NCBI GenBank assembly: GCA_963971425.1
Contig: OZ020514.1
Span: 10,607,218-10,671,217 of the forward strand
Length of the DNA: 64,000 bases
Direction: 5' to 3'
Source: Bryoerythrophyllum caledonicum
Lineage: Eukaryota; Streptophyta; Bryopsida; Pottiales; Pottiaceae
Positions 54,390 through 64,000 of this stretch are shown piece after piece. A model generated the notes under the pieces. It did no database searches and was not told where the DNA came from. It worked only from the letters and a program-made list of their open reading frames with translations. Position 1 is the first letter of the stretch; every line of letters starts with the position of its first letter. The translations under genes and the position numbers were made by a program.

Positions 54390-55820
54390 GCCCACCCACT
54401 AAACATGGCTGCACACCCACTAAACATGGCTGCACACTTTGAAAATTCATAACTAATGCAGTTTTCATCGAAAAAACATGAAATCACTTGGGTTGGAATT
54501 GTAATTCTATTGGCTATCACTGAAAAATAATAGTATAATTATCTCCTCTCTCCATATGCACATTCCTAAACTTGTCGGTTTTAGGGGGGCTTTCCTTAAC
54601 AACTCTCCATTGTCACTCCTACCCCTACTCTTAAAGTGCAATTCATTTCAAATAGTATGCATGTATCATAGAAAATGTATAAAAAAATCACTTGGGGGAA
54701 GTTTGTTCATTGTTACTCCATTATGGTGTTGCACTTTGTTGTGTAACACTGGAAGTAAAACATCCGTTTTAATTTCAAATAAAAAGAAAGAGAAAAAAAT
54801 CCACTTTAGACCAATATTTTGATAAAACTTTGGACCAAAAATTAGTTACCCATTCAAATTCCTGTCACTCAATAATTGTCATCTTACTGCATGCTCTTTA
54901 AAATAAACATTAGTCACAAATAACATCATAGATGGTTATAACCACTAATTCTGATATGTCATTTTTTTTCATCTTTTGGAATGACTTTATGATAGGACCT
55001 CATGATAGGACCCTAAACTACTAGACAATGGTGGAGAGATACCCAAATGGTTGCACGTTCAATTCCTTGTTGTGAAATCTTCTCCCTTCTTGACAAAAAC
55101 ACTTGCTGCAATTTGTCAATAAATAAACTTGTGTGTTTATAAAAGACCTCATGACATCATGTGTCACTCAACCATTGACTCATTCCTCCCCCATCCCAAT
55201 CTTCATAGAAGAAAAGAAAAAGGACTAAACTTCCCTAATGAAGAAAAAAGCAATCTCCAATATTTTAGCAAAGAAATTTACCCCCAAAAGCAAAAAAGAA
55301 AAAGAAAAAACATTATTGCACAACCCCCCCAACAACCATTCACCGCCAGATATGCACCAGGGAATTTTTTATCTGCAAATCATTATGCAGAGTCGCACCT
55401 GGCCCAGTCAAACCCCTCAAAATCCAAAAAAAAAGTTTAAAACATTTAAGTACCCGAAAAATCTTTTTAAAAACAAAAAAATCTGGAGCCCACGTCTGTC
55501 TGCGAAAGCAATTACCGCAAATTATTCCCTCCTGACGCGTTTAGCCCCAAAAGCCAAGCGTGTCAACTGCCAAAGTGTTTGCCTAAAAAAATGTTAAGAA
55601 AAAGGACCCCTTTTCATTGGACCACTAATCATAAACTAAACTAAGACCTTGCTTCCCACGCTCCACGCCAGTGGCCCTTCCTGAGCACGCTACCACCAAC
55701 CACCTGCCTCATCCCTAAACCCCATGTTTAATTAGCGAATGAGAATTAAAAAGGAATGTTTCCATTTAAAATTACTCCTTTCGCTTGCCCCTCACTGCCC
55801 CTTTTGCACTCGACTTGGGG
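54390..55820. other. Intergenic stretch, no gene seen
   Basis: Mixed AT-rich DNA. Frames at 54,556-54,822 and 55,129-55,597 are Lys/Asn-rich and resemble nothing I know. Confidence 0.5.
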
Positions 55821-55827
55821 TTGTTTC

Positions 55828-55947
55828 AACCCTTTAACAACAAGGCGACCATGTACAAATTTGAAATGTACCTAGTGCCATCATGTTGTTGTCTGAAATG
55901 TACCTAATGTTGTCAGTTCATATTTTGTCGCTTGTTGTTAAAGGGTT
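55828..55947. mobile_element. 120-bp foldback MITE
   Basis: AACCCTTTAACAACAAGGCG (55,828 onward) and GTCGCTTGTTGTTAAAGGGTT (55,927-55,947) form inverted ends differing by one base. The interior has the direct repeat TGAAATGTACCTA twice. Confidence 0.8.
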
Positions 55948-56757
55948 ACGACTATGTGCACTAGGTGGGAGACGTTGGTTACGAGGGCTAGTGTCTTTGC
56001 ATTAGCCTCATTGTCGTTATTGGTTAATTGCCGCCGGTCCCCCACGACTTTTGTTGTGGTTACTTCTTTTGCAACGAACATTTCTTTCCATTGTGTCCCA
56101 AAGCAAAGAAGCAAGAGTTCCATTTTAAATTATTCCTTCGGCTTGCCCCCCACTGCCCCTCCTGAACTCAATTAGCCCCTCCCTGCCCCTCCCCATTCAA
56201 TAAAACAAGGAGAAAATCCTCCGGTTCATCCGGGCACCCCCCAAAAAAAACCATTGTTTGTGACGTGGGCGGGTCAAGATTTTTAGCTGGACCACCACGT
56301 GGCGTCCTGACAAGCGCTCTGCATGAGACGAAAGACGGGGAACCTAAACCCGCGGAACCCCAAAATGTACCCACCAGGCTACATCCCGGCCCACAAATCA
56401 GCATCTACCCCAGTCGTTCATTTCGCAGTCCCTCGTGGATGCATAACCATACCCCCTCCGAACATCTAACACAGCCCTTCATTTCACTCCTGAAATGTAG
56501 CCAGGGTGTACATGCGTGCCGTATTGACTGGAGCTGTTGGAATGTGTTGCGTTCAAGGGGCATCATTTAATGCTCAGCTGAAGTCCATTCTAGAAGTGTG
56601 TGTGAGGAAGTACAAAGCGCTCTTGGGATCTGCTTCATTCACAGGACGAAGCGTTGAGAATCTCTCACTATATCAGTGCCTGCTCTCAGTTACCAGTGAC
56701 TTAGCTTTGTGCAGCGAGCGTTGCGTGCTTGAGCGAGTCCAGGAGCTTGTGTTGGCG

Positions 56758-58191
56758 ATGTCTTATGCGATGGATCCGTGGGAGAAGCGCGTCGAGTTGC
56801 CCAGTGTACAGGAGGTATGGAGGTTCTGGTTTCGGTTTGCGAGGTTTTGTCGCGGGTGCCGGTCGTGTAGTTTTGGTTCTGGAAGTTTAGAACCGGTTTC
56901 TGTAGGTTTGATTGTGGTTTTCGGGAGCTTGTTTTCGGTTCTAGACGCTGAGTTTTGTTTCCGAAACGTCTGGGTTTGGTTTTGGAGCTCTGATCTGGCT
57001 TCGGACGGTTAGTCATGGGTCTGGAGGTTTGGTTTTGGTTCTAGGAAGTTCGGTTTCGGTTCTGGATGCTTAGCTTTGGTCCTGGAAGTTTAGATTTCGG
57101 TTTTGGAGCTCTGAGTTTGTTTCAGGAGGCTTAGATTTAGCTTTGGAAGCTTGCTTTCGGTTCTGGACGCTTAGTTTTGGTTCTGGGAGCTGAGATGTGT
57201 ATTCTGGGGCTCTGATTCGGTTCTAGGAGTTTTGGTTTTGGACGATGAGTTGTGGTTTTGGAGGTCTAGTTTTTTGTTTTGGGGCTTTGTGTTGGTAGTG
57301 TTTGGGGCTGACATGGTGCGCTTGTGGTGGAGCAGGTGTTTTACGGGCCTCGGGAGCCGACTTATTTTGTGGATACGGAGCCTTACTATCAGAGGAGGCC
57401 GGTGATGGTGCCGCCTCCGGCCTACGTGCACGCTCGCGACGTGGATCCCGTGTACCGCACTCGCGCGCTGGTGGCGCCTTCGTCGACGCAGACGCACGTC
57501 GTTCCTGTGGGCGGCCCTGTTGTGAACACCGTGAAGTTGCATCCTCAGGTACGACGCCTTTTCTCCTTGATTGGACGTGAGTTCGAGTGGACGTCTGTTA
57601 GACGGTGAGCTGATCGAGTTCTCGTTGCTCTCGCAGGGTCTGGTTCTCAGCGTGCCAATGTGCTGCAACAAGTGCGTGGAGAAGGTGCGGAAGGCTCTGG
57701 AGGATTTGGACGGAGTGCGCGACATGATCCTGGATCAGTACAACCAGCTGGTGACGATCCACGGCGACGTGGACCCGGAGCGCGCGCTCCGCCGAGTGCG
57801 CCGCGTGAAGAAGCGGTCCAAGTTCTGGAAGATGGCAACCCAGCCGCTCCAGTACTCCGGCTCTCCCGCCACTGGCCACGTCCACTCCAAGTCTCTCATA
57901 AACGAGTACCGCGCGCCAGTCTACCGCACCTCTGCATATCGCGCGCCAGGCTACCACACCTCCGCGTACCGCGCGCCTGCTTACGCGCAGTACCTCACTC
58001 CGCCACGGCACCCTTCCAGCTCCTACTCGCGCGCTTACAGCTCCCCATACATCGACAGCGCCTACCGGTCCGGTTACGTCGAGCCTCGCGGCGTCTACAA
58101 CCCTTACGGCAGGTTCGCGTTCGACGACTTGGAGCACCGCTCTCGCTTCGACCGCGGCACGCCATACCTCCAGATGATCGATGACCTCTAA
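56758..58191 (+). CDS. Heavy-metal-associated (HMA) domain protein, three exons
   Basis: Exons 56,758-56,814, 57,336-57,548 and 57,637-58,191 (TAA), all phase-0 with GT-AG introns, giving 274 residues. The start ATG gives MSYAMDPWEKRVELPSVQE, which splices in frame to VFYGPREPTYFVD. The HMA fold begins in exon 3: GLVLSVPMCCNKCVEKVRKA contains the metal-binding M-x-C-x-x-C (MCCNKC), then LDGVRDMILDQYNQLVTIHG and DVDPERALRRVRRVKKRSKF. The C-terminal 100 residues are Tyr/Pro/Ser-rich with YRAP/YRTSAYRAP repeats. The end, DDL, lacks a CaaX box, so it is an HPP-type rather than an isoprenylated HIPP protein. Such proteins bind Cu, Zn or Cd and act as metal chaperones or detoxifiers in plants. It is intact and likely a functional single gene. 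Intron 1 contains a 27-bp-type degenerate repeat (GGTTCTGGAAGNTTAG). Confidence 0.9.
56830..57270 (+). repeat. Degenerate minisatellite in HMA-gene intron 1
   Basis: About 15 imperfect units built on TTTTGGTTCTGGAAGCTTAG fill most of the intron between the first two exons. Confidence 0.7.
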
Positions 58192-58439
58192 AGGTGGACC
58201 TGCATCACACTTCTTTTTTTGCCGCAGTCCTACCTTGTTTTGAAGTTTTGGTTGTCGACGTTTTCCCTGCTGTAGAATTCACTGGTGTATTATTTGGGGA
58301 ATCGTAACAACACACGTCAGGATTTATTATTCTCTTCGGTGGGACACCATGCTGCTCTCTTGAGAGGTTTTGTTGTAAAGTTACAGTTGATCTCACGAGC
58401 AGTGTCCTGTAAAGTCTAAAGGTAATAGAGCTGGAGATA

Positions 58440-58980
58440 TAGCTTGATTATGATGATTAATTATGTAGTGATAATCAACATGAGAACACTTTAGAACTAG
58501 GTTTTGAAGCCCTCATTTGGGAGAGATTTCTGTTTCCTGTAAAGGTCATTACCAATGTGATACATCAATATTGCATTTTATGTATGACCTCTGGTACTAT
58601 CACTTGCTTGTATGTATGCATGATGAATGTAATGTATGCGGAAGTGAATGTCTAGCTCAGGTGTTGTATTATCTTTTTCTAAAGGTTGTCATCCGGAGAA
58701 AAGGTGAACTTGACTTTGTTCACTTCACCCCTTCGCTTCGATCAGTTTGATTATGACGATTAATTATCTTGTGATAATCAACATGAGAACACTGTTGCGG
58801 TGTGTAGGGTAGAACTCGGTTTTGGAGTTCTTATTTGGGAGAGATTTCTGTTTCATGTGAAGGTCATTACCAATGTGATGCATCAATATTGCATTTTATG
58901 TATGACCTCGGCTACTATCACTTGTGTGTATGCATGACCAATGAAATGTATGTGGAAGTGAATTTCTGTAGAAATGGTGT
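58440..58980 (+). repeat. Tandem duplication, period about 305-315 bp
   Basis: The segment from TGATAATCAACATGAGAACAC through GGTCATTACCAATGTGATNC to GCATGA occurs at about 58,470-58,630 and again at about 58,775-58,945. It lies just 3' of the HMA gene. No gene seen. Confidence 0.85.
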
Positions 58981-59649
58981 GGTGAGAAGGAAAGAATTTT
59001 GCAGTGTTAAAGCAAAGTTAGCAATCCAAGGAATGAACAACTGTGTTGTCAAGCTAGTACCAGCTGGCTTTGCCAGGTAAGCTGGATTAGCACAGTGTCC
59101 TTTTTATGATTTAAAATTTCTTAATTCTGTTGATAAAGTTAAACTCCTTTAGGATGACACATGTGACGAGGCCTAGGAGTAGTCGTGAGCGGGTACATTT
59201 CACTGCGACTAGTCACTACATCATTTACACAGTGGGTACACTTCATTGCAACTGGTCACTCTAGTGCACATTCTCACTTCATTTGTTGGAAGTTTAGGGA
59301 TGTAAGGAATTTAAATTAGGCAGTGGATCAAACATAGATGAAGTATGGGTCCACCAATTTGCAAATTATCCAAAAAGTGACCACCTGTGGGTCCTCTAGG
59401 GTTAAACATCAAATAATTCTGCATTCTAATTACATATGATTTTGTGGCATCAACTAGGGAACCAGACATTGTAGAATACGAATCAAAGAAGCTCTATAGT
59501 GACTATGTATACTCACATCTTTTCAATATAAGGTATAATAAGTTGTTAGTTATAATTGCCACTAACTTACAATCTATGTTAACTTACACTTTTGCTAATT
59601 TATAACCTCTGCTATGTTTCAAATCCTACCAACTTTATACCACCCCCAT

Positions 59650-59935
59650 CCACCAGGGATTTGCCTAAATACCCCGGTCAAGCGTTGCACCAAGCCTCAG
59701 GCTTGAAAGGGTGGGGGGTAGGGACAAAACCGGCCCCTATTTTTGTGTTGGAGGGGGGCCATATTCGATCCAAGGGGAGGACTACGAGGGTAATTTGGGG
59801 CCACAGGCCCTAATTTTGAAAACAAAAAAAACAAAAAAAAACCTCTAGGACCCTAAAACGGGCAGGGCCAGAAAAATGGACACACTCGAGGTTGAGGTTT
59901 GGTGCAACGCTCAACCAGGATCAATAAAGATATCC
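59650..59935. mobile_element. MITE with 24-bp imperfect inverted repeats
   Basis: GGTCAAGCGTTGCACCAAGC at 59,676 is mirrored by TTGGTGCAACGCTCAACC ending at 59,916 (3 mismatches over 24 bp). The interior has GGGGCC-type and A-rich stretches like the MITE at 38,233. From 58,980 to 59,650 and from 59,940 to 60,587 no gene is seen. Confidence 0.75.
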
Positions 59936-60587
59936 ATCCACCGGCGCCATCCTTAGCTGAGGGATGAGGGATGAGTGTAATTTATTCATGAAATACTCAA
60001 ACTTGTATTTGCAATTGGTTTTCTAATTTAACAAACCTAGCTTTTCTTGGGGTGGCTTGGTGAGGTTTTTGAAACCACTGTTGAGTTATTAATAGTGATT
60101 GATTTCTTTTCCAGTAGGGCATGCTTACTCTTTCAATGACTAACATCTGGTTAGGCTCCTTTTGAAAACCACTTGCTTAATTTTTATTTGACTTTTCTAG
60201 TTCTCTTCTAATGGTTCTAAAGTCAATGAGGAATCTTGCTCATCTTTGTTTTTTATTTGAAGGCTACCTTAGCAATGGCTCTAGACTGTTCTTTGGATTC
60301 TCCATGAATTGAATTCAGCATAGCTAAAAATCTTGAAAATCTTATTGAAAATGTTTTAAATTCTAGACTTCATCAGAATTACTTTGAATCCAGATTTTTG
60401 TAGCACTTGAATTGCTCTTTGAGTACCACATGGCTGCGTGTTAATTTCTTTTAAAGTGGAATTTAGACGGGCTATTGAAACCTTCAATAGCCTCTCATAA
60501 TTGCAATTCCATTTTTCTGTTCTTTTGAATGAGGGATAAGAAGGAATATTTGATAGAATATTTTCTACTTCAAAGTATCATGCCATC

Positions 60588-60719
60588 TTAACCCCTAAAG
60601 GACCAAGTGTCTGATGGGGGGACGATTTTGATTTTGGGCAGGTTTCTAAAATTTGAAAAAAAAATCTTTTTTTTGGGAACTTTTGAACCAGATTGTCCCT
60701 GATAAGAGCTCTATGGAGA

Positions 60720-60789
<70 letters not shown>

Positions 60790-61572
60790 TTTGGATTCAT
60801 GGTTTGAAAGTTAGTACCACTCAAAGTTAGAAATGGGGACCTTGGGCAGCTTCAAAATTTTGCTAGAAGTCTCTATTGACATTGAGATTTTTCATTCATG
60901 TAGAGAATATTACATTCTTTGAAGATGTCAAAAAAAATTCTTGTCTTTGGTATAAAACAACATTTTAACTCAAGTCAAACATTTTTACACATTTCAAGCA
61001 AGCGGGGAAAAAAACTTCATCTTTCCTACATAAAACCTAGAGATCTTCATATCTTCACTCATTATTTTTTTTACAACAATATGTGGTGTAAGACTTCTTT
61101 TTGACTGTTTGGATTATCATTCTAAAACATATCAAATTCTCAAAAAATAAATTGTGAATTGACAATTTTTGAACCTCCACTCCTTGCATAATTGTTTTGA
61201 ATATGCTACACCCCTTCTCTACCTCTAAAAATTGTTATATACGGAACTAACATCATGCTTAAGACAATGGTAAAAGATTTAGACCTTGTGTAGTGCAAAA
61301 AATTTGATTCCAAGTGGAGTCAAAGTCTGTTGATCCACTCAACGCAAGAAAGAAAATGAACCATTTTCTTGATTTCAAACACTATTATCTTTCGATCCGT
61401 GCGGTCAAAGTGTATGAAATTATGTGAGTATGTTACTTAGCAAATCTTAATGGAGATCCTACGGTCAAAAGGATAAATCTAAGGTTTTATTTCCTTCCTT
61501 ACACATTGCACTAGAATCAACAATTTTGAAGTGTTATTGGGTGTGAAATTGTCACGGTCCTTTAGGGATAAA
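60588..61572. mobile_element. TTAA-flanked CCCCTAAAGG element, copy 4
   Basis: Left end TTAACCCCTAAAGGACCAAG, right end ACGGTCCTTTAGGGATAAA. The interior matches copies 1 and 2 in reverse orientation (CACTCCTTGCATAATTGTTT, then CCTCTAAAAATTG). It contains an (ATT)n microsatellite. No transposase frame. Confidence 0.85.
60720..60790. repeat. ATT trinucleotide microsatellite
   Basis: About 23 uninterrupted ATT units inside TTAA element copy 4. Confidence 0.97.
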
Positions 61573-61867
61573 ATGTTTCTCAAAGTTGGGCTACTCCAAG
61601 ATTTTTGCTACACTTCTTTATTACATGAAATTTTTATACAAGTAACACATGTACAGTGGGATACAGTTTGCTTACGAATTCTGGCCGCAGTGCAGGACAG
61701 TGAAAAAACTGGGAAACTTTGGAATGCAATAACTTGCTCAAAAATTGACGGATTTTGGAATTTCAAATTGTGTTGGAATGCTAGTGAAGTCTACTTCAAT
61801 ATTACAAAAAGTATATACATAAAAACTTGAAAAATGGATAAGCATTTGTATTTTCCTTATACACTAT

Positions 61868-62917
61868 CTACCACCTAGTGCTTCCACCTCTAGCTGAGAT
61901 CACTGCTTTATTACGATTGGGCATAGTTGAAATGAGGCATTTCAATTGCTCTAAAGGAACCTCATCCCATACTTTCTGAATGCATTCTATCAATTCTTAC
62001 TTATTTTGTGGCATGCTATGGTAACGAAGCCAATCTTTGAGTATCTTCCAAATGCTCTCAATTGGATTTAGATCAGGTGAGTTTGAAGGCCACTTCAACT
62101 TCTTCATGCCATAAGTTAGTCTCCAATTCTCTGCCAACTTACTTCGATGAACAAGAGCTCCATCTTCCATCAGAGTGAGGTCATGAGGATTATCGTGCAT
62201 GAAATAAAACCCGCTCAAAGTGCTTTCATACACATTTTTCACAAAATGTGCAGCAGTTCTTTCTCCTTGAGGCATAATGACTAATGGGCATTCGTCAAAA
62301 CCAGTAAACGCACCCCACATCATCACAGATGTCCTTCCAGATTTGAAGGTAGGCGCCAAACATTCTGTCATATACTTTTCGTAAGGTTTGCGCCATACTC
62401 GAATTTGACGAGAATTCTTTCCAAGTTCAAATGACGATTCATCTGTCCAAATGACCTTGTACCAATCTTGTTCTGTCCAATGCTTATATTTGCGAGCAAA
62501 TGCTAACCTAGTTGCTTTCTGCACTAGATTGAGGTATGGCTTCTTTGAAGCAATGCAATTTCCAAAGCCCAGATTCCGAATATATTTTCGCATGGTATTG
62601 TGATGCACCTGATATTTTGCAGCAAGACTAGTGAGATGTTGGCGTCGATCTTGTTGAATGTCTTGAGCTAAGTTGCGTAGCGCACGATCTGATAATTTGC
62701 AAGAGTTGTGTCCTCCACTTTGAGTTGTCATGTAACCATATATCTTCCATTTAGTGAGAACCGTTGAAACTGTGGAGCGAGGCATGCTCAAATCTTTTGC
62801 AATATCAGATGGCTTCATGCCACCTCGACGTAGTCCAATAATAAGTGTCCGCTCCACATTTGTAAGTGTGCGTGTCCGCATCACACTTTGATGGAAACGT
62901 TGCTCAATACAACTCAA
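61868..62917 (-). pseudogene. Tc1-type DD34E transposase with one nonsense codon
   Basis: Open for 306 residues from 62,917, then a TAA at 61,997-61,999. The frame continues for 42 more codons (ELIECIQKVWDEVPLEQ ... AVISARGGSTRW) to a natural-looking TAG at 61,868-61,870. The N-terminal helix-turn-helix reads MKPSDIAKDLSMPRSTVSTV; a second DNA-binding helix pair follows (ALRNLAQDIQQ, HHNTMRKYIRNLG). The catalytic triad is D in IWTDESSFEL, D in LMEDGALVHR, and E in SPDLNPIESIW, with 34 residues between the last two: DD34E. The full length of about 349 residues is typical. The lost tail of 42 residues is usually needed, so the copy is probably inactive in cis. DD34E Tc1 elements are common in animals and fungi and less usual in plants. 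Confidence 0.92.
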
Positions 62918-63034
62918 GTTCAGAAAGGATGCATCGGTTCACAGATATGAAGCCAATCCAACAACCACTCTAAGTGAAAGTGATACTGGCTGCCCACCTG
63001 TTATAACACCAGACAAAAAAAATGAGGAACTCAC

Positions 63035-63200
63035 GATATGCTCACAATATGCTCACGATATGCTCACAAGCTGCTCACGATATGCTCACGATATGCTCAC
63101 AAGTTGCTCACGATATGCTCACAAGCTGCTCACGATATGCTCAGAAGCTGCTCACGATATGCTCACAAGCTGCTCACGATATGCTCACAAGCTGCTCACT
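63035..63200 (+). repeat. 11-bp based tandem repeat inside the Tc1 element
   Basis: Alternating GCTCACGATAT and GCTCACAAGCT units, about 15 copies, between the transposase start and the right TIR. It is open in all three plus-strand frames, as expected for a stop-free repeat whose unit is not a multiple of three. Confidence 0.9.
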
Positions 63201-63721
63201 TCATGGCTACTTACTTTGTCAATTCAAACTTCATGCTGCACAGATCATCGATGCTCACTTCATGGATACACTGCCTGCTCACAATCGATATGCTCACAGC
63301 CTTGGAGAGTCATCGACTATAAGCAACCCTCCTTTGAGAAAGTGCTCTCTTGAAAAATCTAGAGCTCATTACTTCTTGAATGCAATGTAGGAAAGATAAG
63401 GTGGCTTGGTGATGAATATTAGCCGCCAAAAAAATTGGTGGTGTGTGATGTCCAATTTCATGCTATGTGCAATTTTATATGCATTGTTTTTGAGCCATTT
63501 GGTGGATGGAGGTGGAATTCTTATCTTTGTCATTAATGCTTCATGCCGTCATGCAAATATTTAATCTCCCCATATTTGGAATATTTTGAGCAACGTGCCC
63601 ACCAAATTTCATGATTAGAAGTGCTGGAATCTGTGAGTTATGGGCCATATCATACTACTGCAGGAAACGAAGCTCAAGGAGCTGAGGGCCAGAATTCGTA
63701 AGCAAACTGTACCCCACTGTA

Positions 63722-64000
63722 CATTGATTGCATAATTGATTTTATCCTTGGTAATTATCATCACAATATATGTTTTATTGTGCATGTAAAAAGTATTTCA
63801 ATGCAAATTGGCAACTTTTAGATCATTTCCTACTCAAAGAAGCATTGATTTTTGTGGACAATTATTTTGATGATTGGATCCACATTCCATAAGGAATTGT
63901 CAAAACTATTTGGGGTATTCTACAATCCTATGTCCCAACCTAAGCAATACTTATGTGACATATCTCTTATCTTTGGTTGACAAGAAAGTAAAGAGTAGAC
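63722..64000. other. Right edge, no feature seen
   Basis: AT-rich sequence to the end of the window without a supported gene or repeat. Confidence 0.6.

Larger units (their letters stand above)
61654..63719 (-). mobile_element. Tc1-like DNA transposon with intact TIRs and TA duplications
   Basis: The left end CAGTGGGATACAGTTTGCTT (61,654 on) and the right end, reversed, CAGTGGGGTACAGTTTGCTT (63,719 back) agree over 33 bp with one mismatch. TA dinucleotides flank both ends (61,652-61,653; 63,720-63,721). The length of 2,066 bp is normal for Tc1-like elements. The CAGTG terminus and TA target are the classical Tc1 signature. It carries one transposase gene on the minus strand, and a short tandem repeat lies between that gene and the right TIR. 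Confidence 0.95.

Noticed and set aside
55020-55080. tRNA-like box motif (GTTCAATTCC) near 55,050
   Set aside because: No A-box partner or cloverleaf could be folded; no tRNA gene supported anywhere in the window.
17030-63200. CRISPR-like arrays among the short tandem repeats
   Set aside because: Repeats are head-to-tail without unique spacers, and the genome is eukaryotic.
63022-63390. Overlapping plus-strand frames of about 95-120 aa as a protein
   Set aside because: All three frames are open over the same 11-bp repeat, so none is evidence for coding.

Overview
The window looks like a repeat-rich nuclear segment of a land plant, or possibly a streptophyte alga. The evidence is spliced genes with GT-AG introns, a plant-type heavy-metal-associated (HMA) protein, decayed TTTAGGG-like repeats, a SWIM-zinc-finger MULE transposase of the plant kind, and CACTA, Helitron and Tc1/mariner remnants. 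No seed-plant-specific gene was recognised, and one gene (CobB-BtuF) is not known to me from flowering plants, so a bryophyte, lycophyte, fern or charophyte is a reasonable guess. That placement is inference. Layout, 1-25.8 kb: this is a transposon nest. Two copies of one non-LTR retrotransposon meet 5' end to 5' end near 4,891, copy A on the minus strand (1-4,891) and copy B on the plus strand (4,892-12,606). The family encodes a 2A-like peptide, an APE-type endonuclease, reverse transcriptase, RNase H, a CCHC finger and a C-terminal PD-(D/E)XK-like domain. From 12.6 to 24.2 kb a minus-strand MULE transposase is broken into two halves by an inserted 5.5-kb element, which holds a large minisatellite and a 655-codon frame with two in-frame TAG codons. 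At 24.3-25.0 kb there is a TIR element with a perfect 68-bp-armed foldback inside it. Layout, 25.9-32.9 kb: an intron-rich gene encodes a complete cobyrinate a,c-diamide synthase (CobB/CbiA: P-loop domain plus glutaminase) fused through an alanine-rich linker to a BtuF-like periplasmic cobalamin-binding domain. A 200-N assembly gap interrupts it. Two bacterial B12-related functions on one plant-like polypeptide is the most interesting content here. Its introns carry tandem AG|GT splice-site repeats and an inverted repeat pair flanking one exon. Layout, 34.0-46.2 kb: a ~3-kb segment is present as a large inverted duplication (34.1-37.1 and 41.7-44.9 kb) carrying two divergently transcribed paralogues of an unrecognised multi-pass membrane protein. 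The spacer holds a 166-bp tandem array, a MITE, a third retrotransposon fragment and a TTAA-flanked element. One arm gained a 110-bp insertion with a 17-bp target-site duplication after the segment was duplicated. Layout, 46.4-64 kb: mostly AT-rich intergenic DNA with mobile-element remnants. These are a mini-CACTA, a Helitron helicase scrap, three more TTAA/CCCCTAAAGG elements, several small foldbacks and a solo retrotransposon 3' end. One ordinary spliced gene is present (HMA protein, 56.8-58.2 kb), and a Tc1-like DD34E transposon with both TIRs and TA duplications lies at 61.65-63.72 kb, its transposase broken by one stop codon. Apart from the head-to-tail logic of the CobB-BtuF fusion and the mirrored membrane-protein pair, I see no operon-like cooperation between neighbouring genes.
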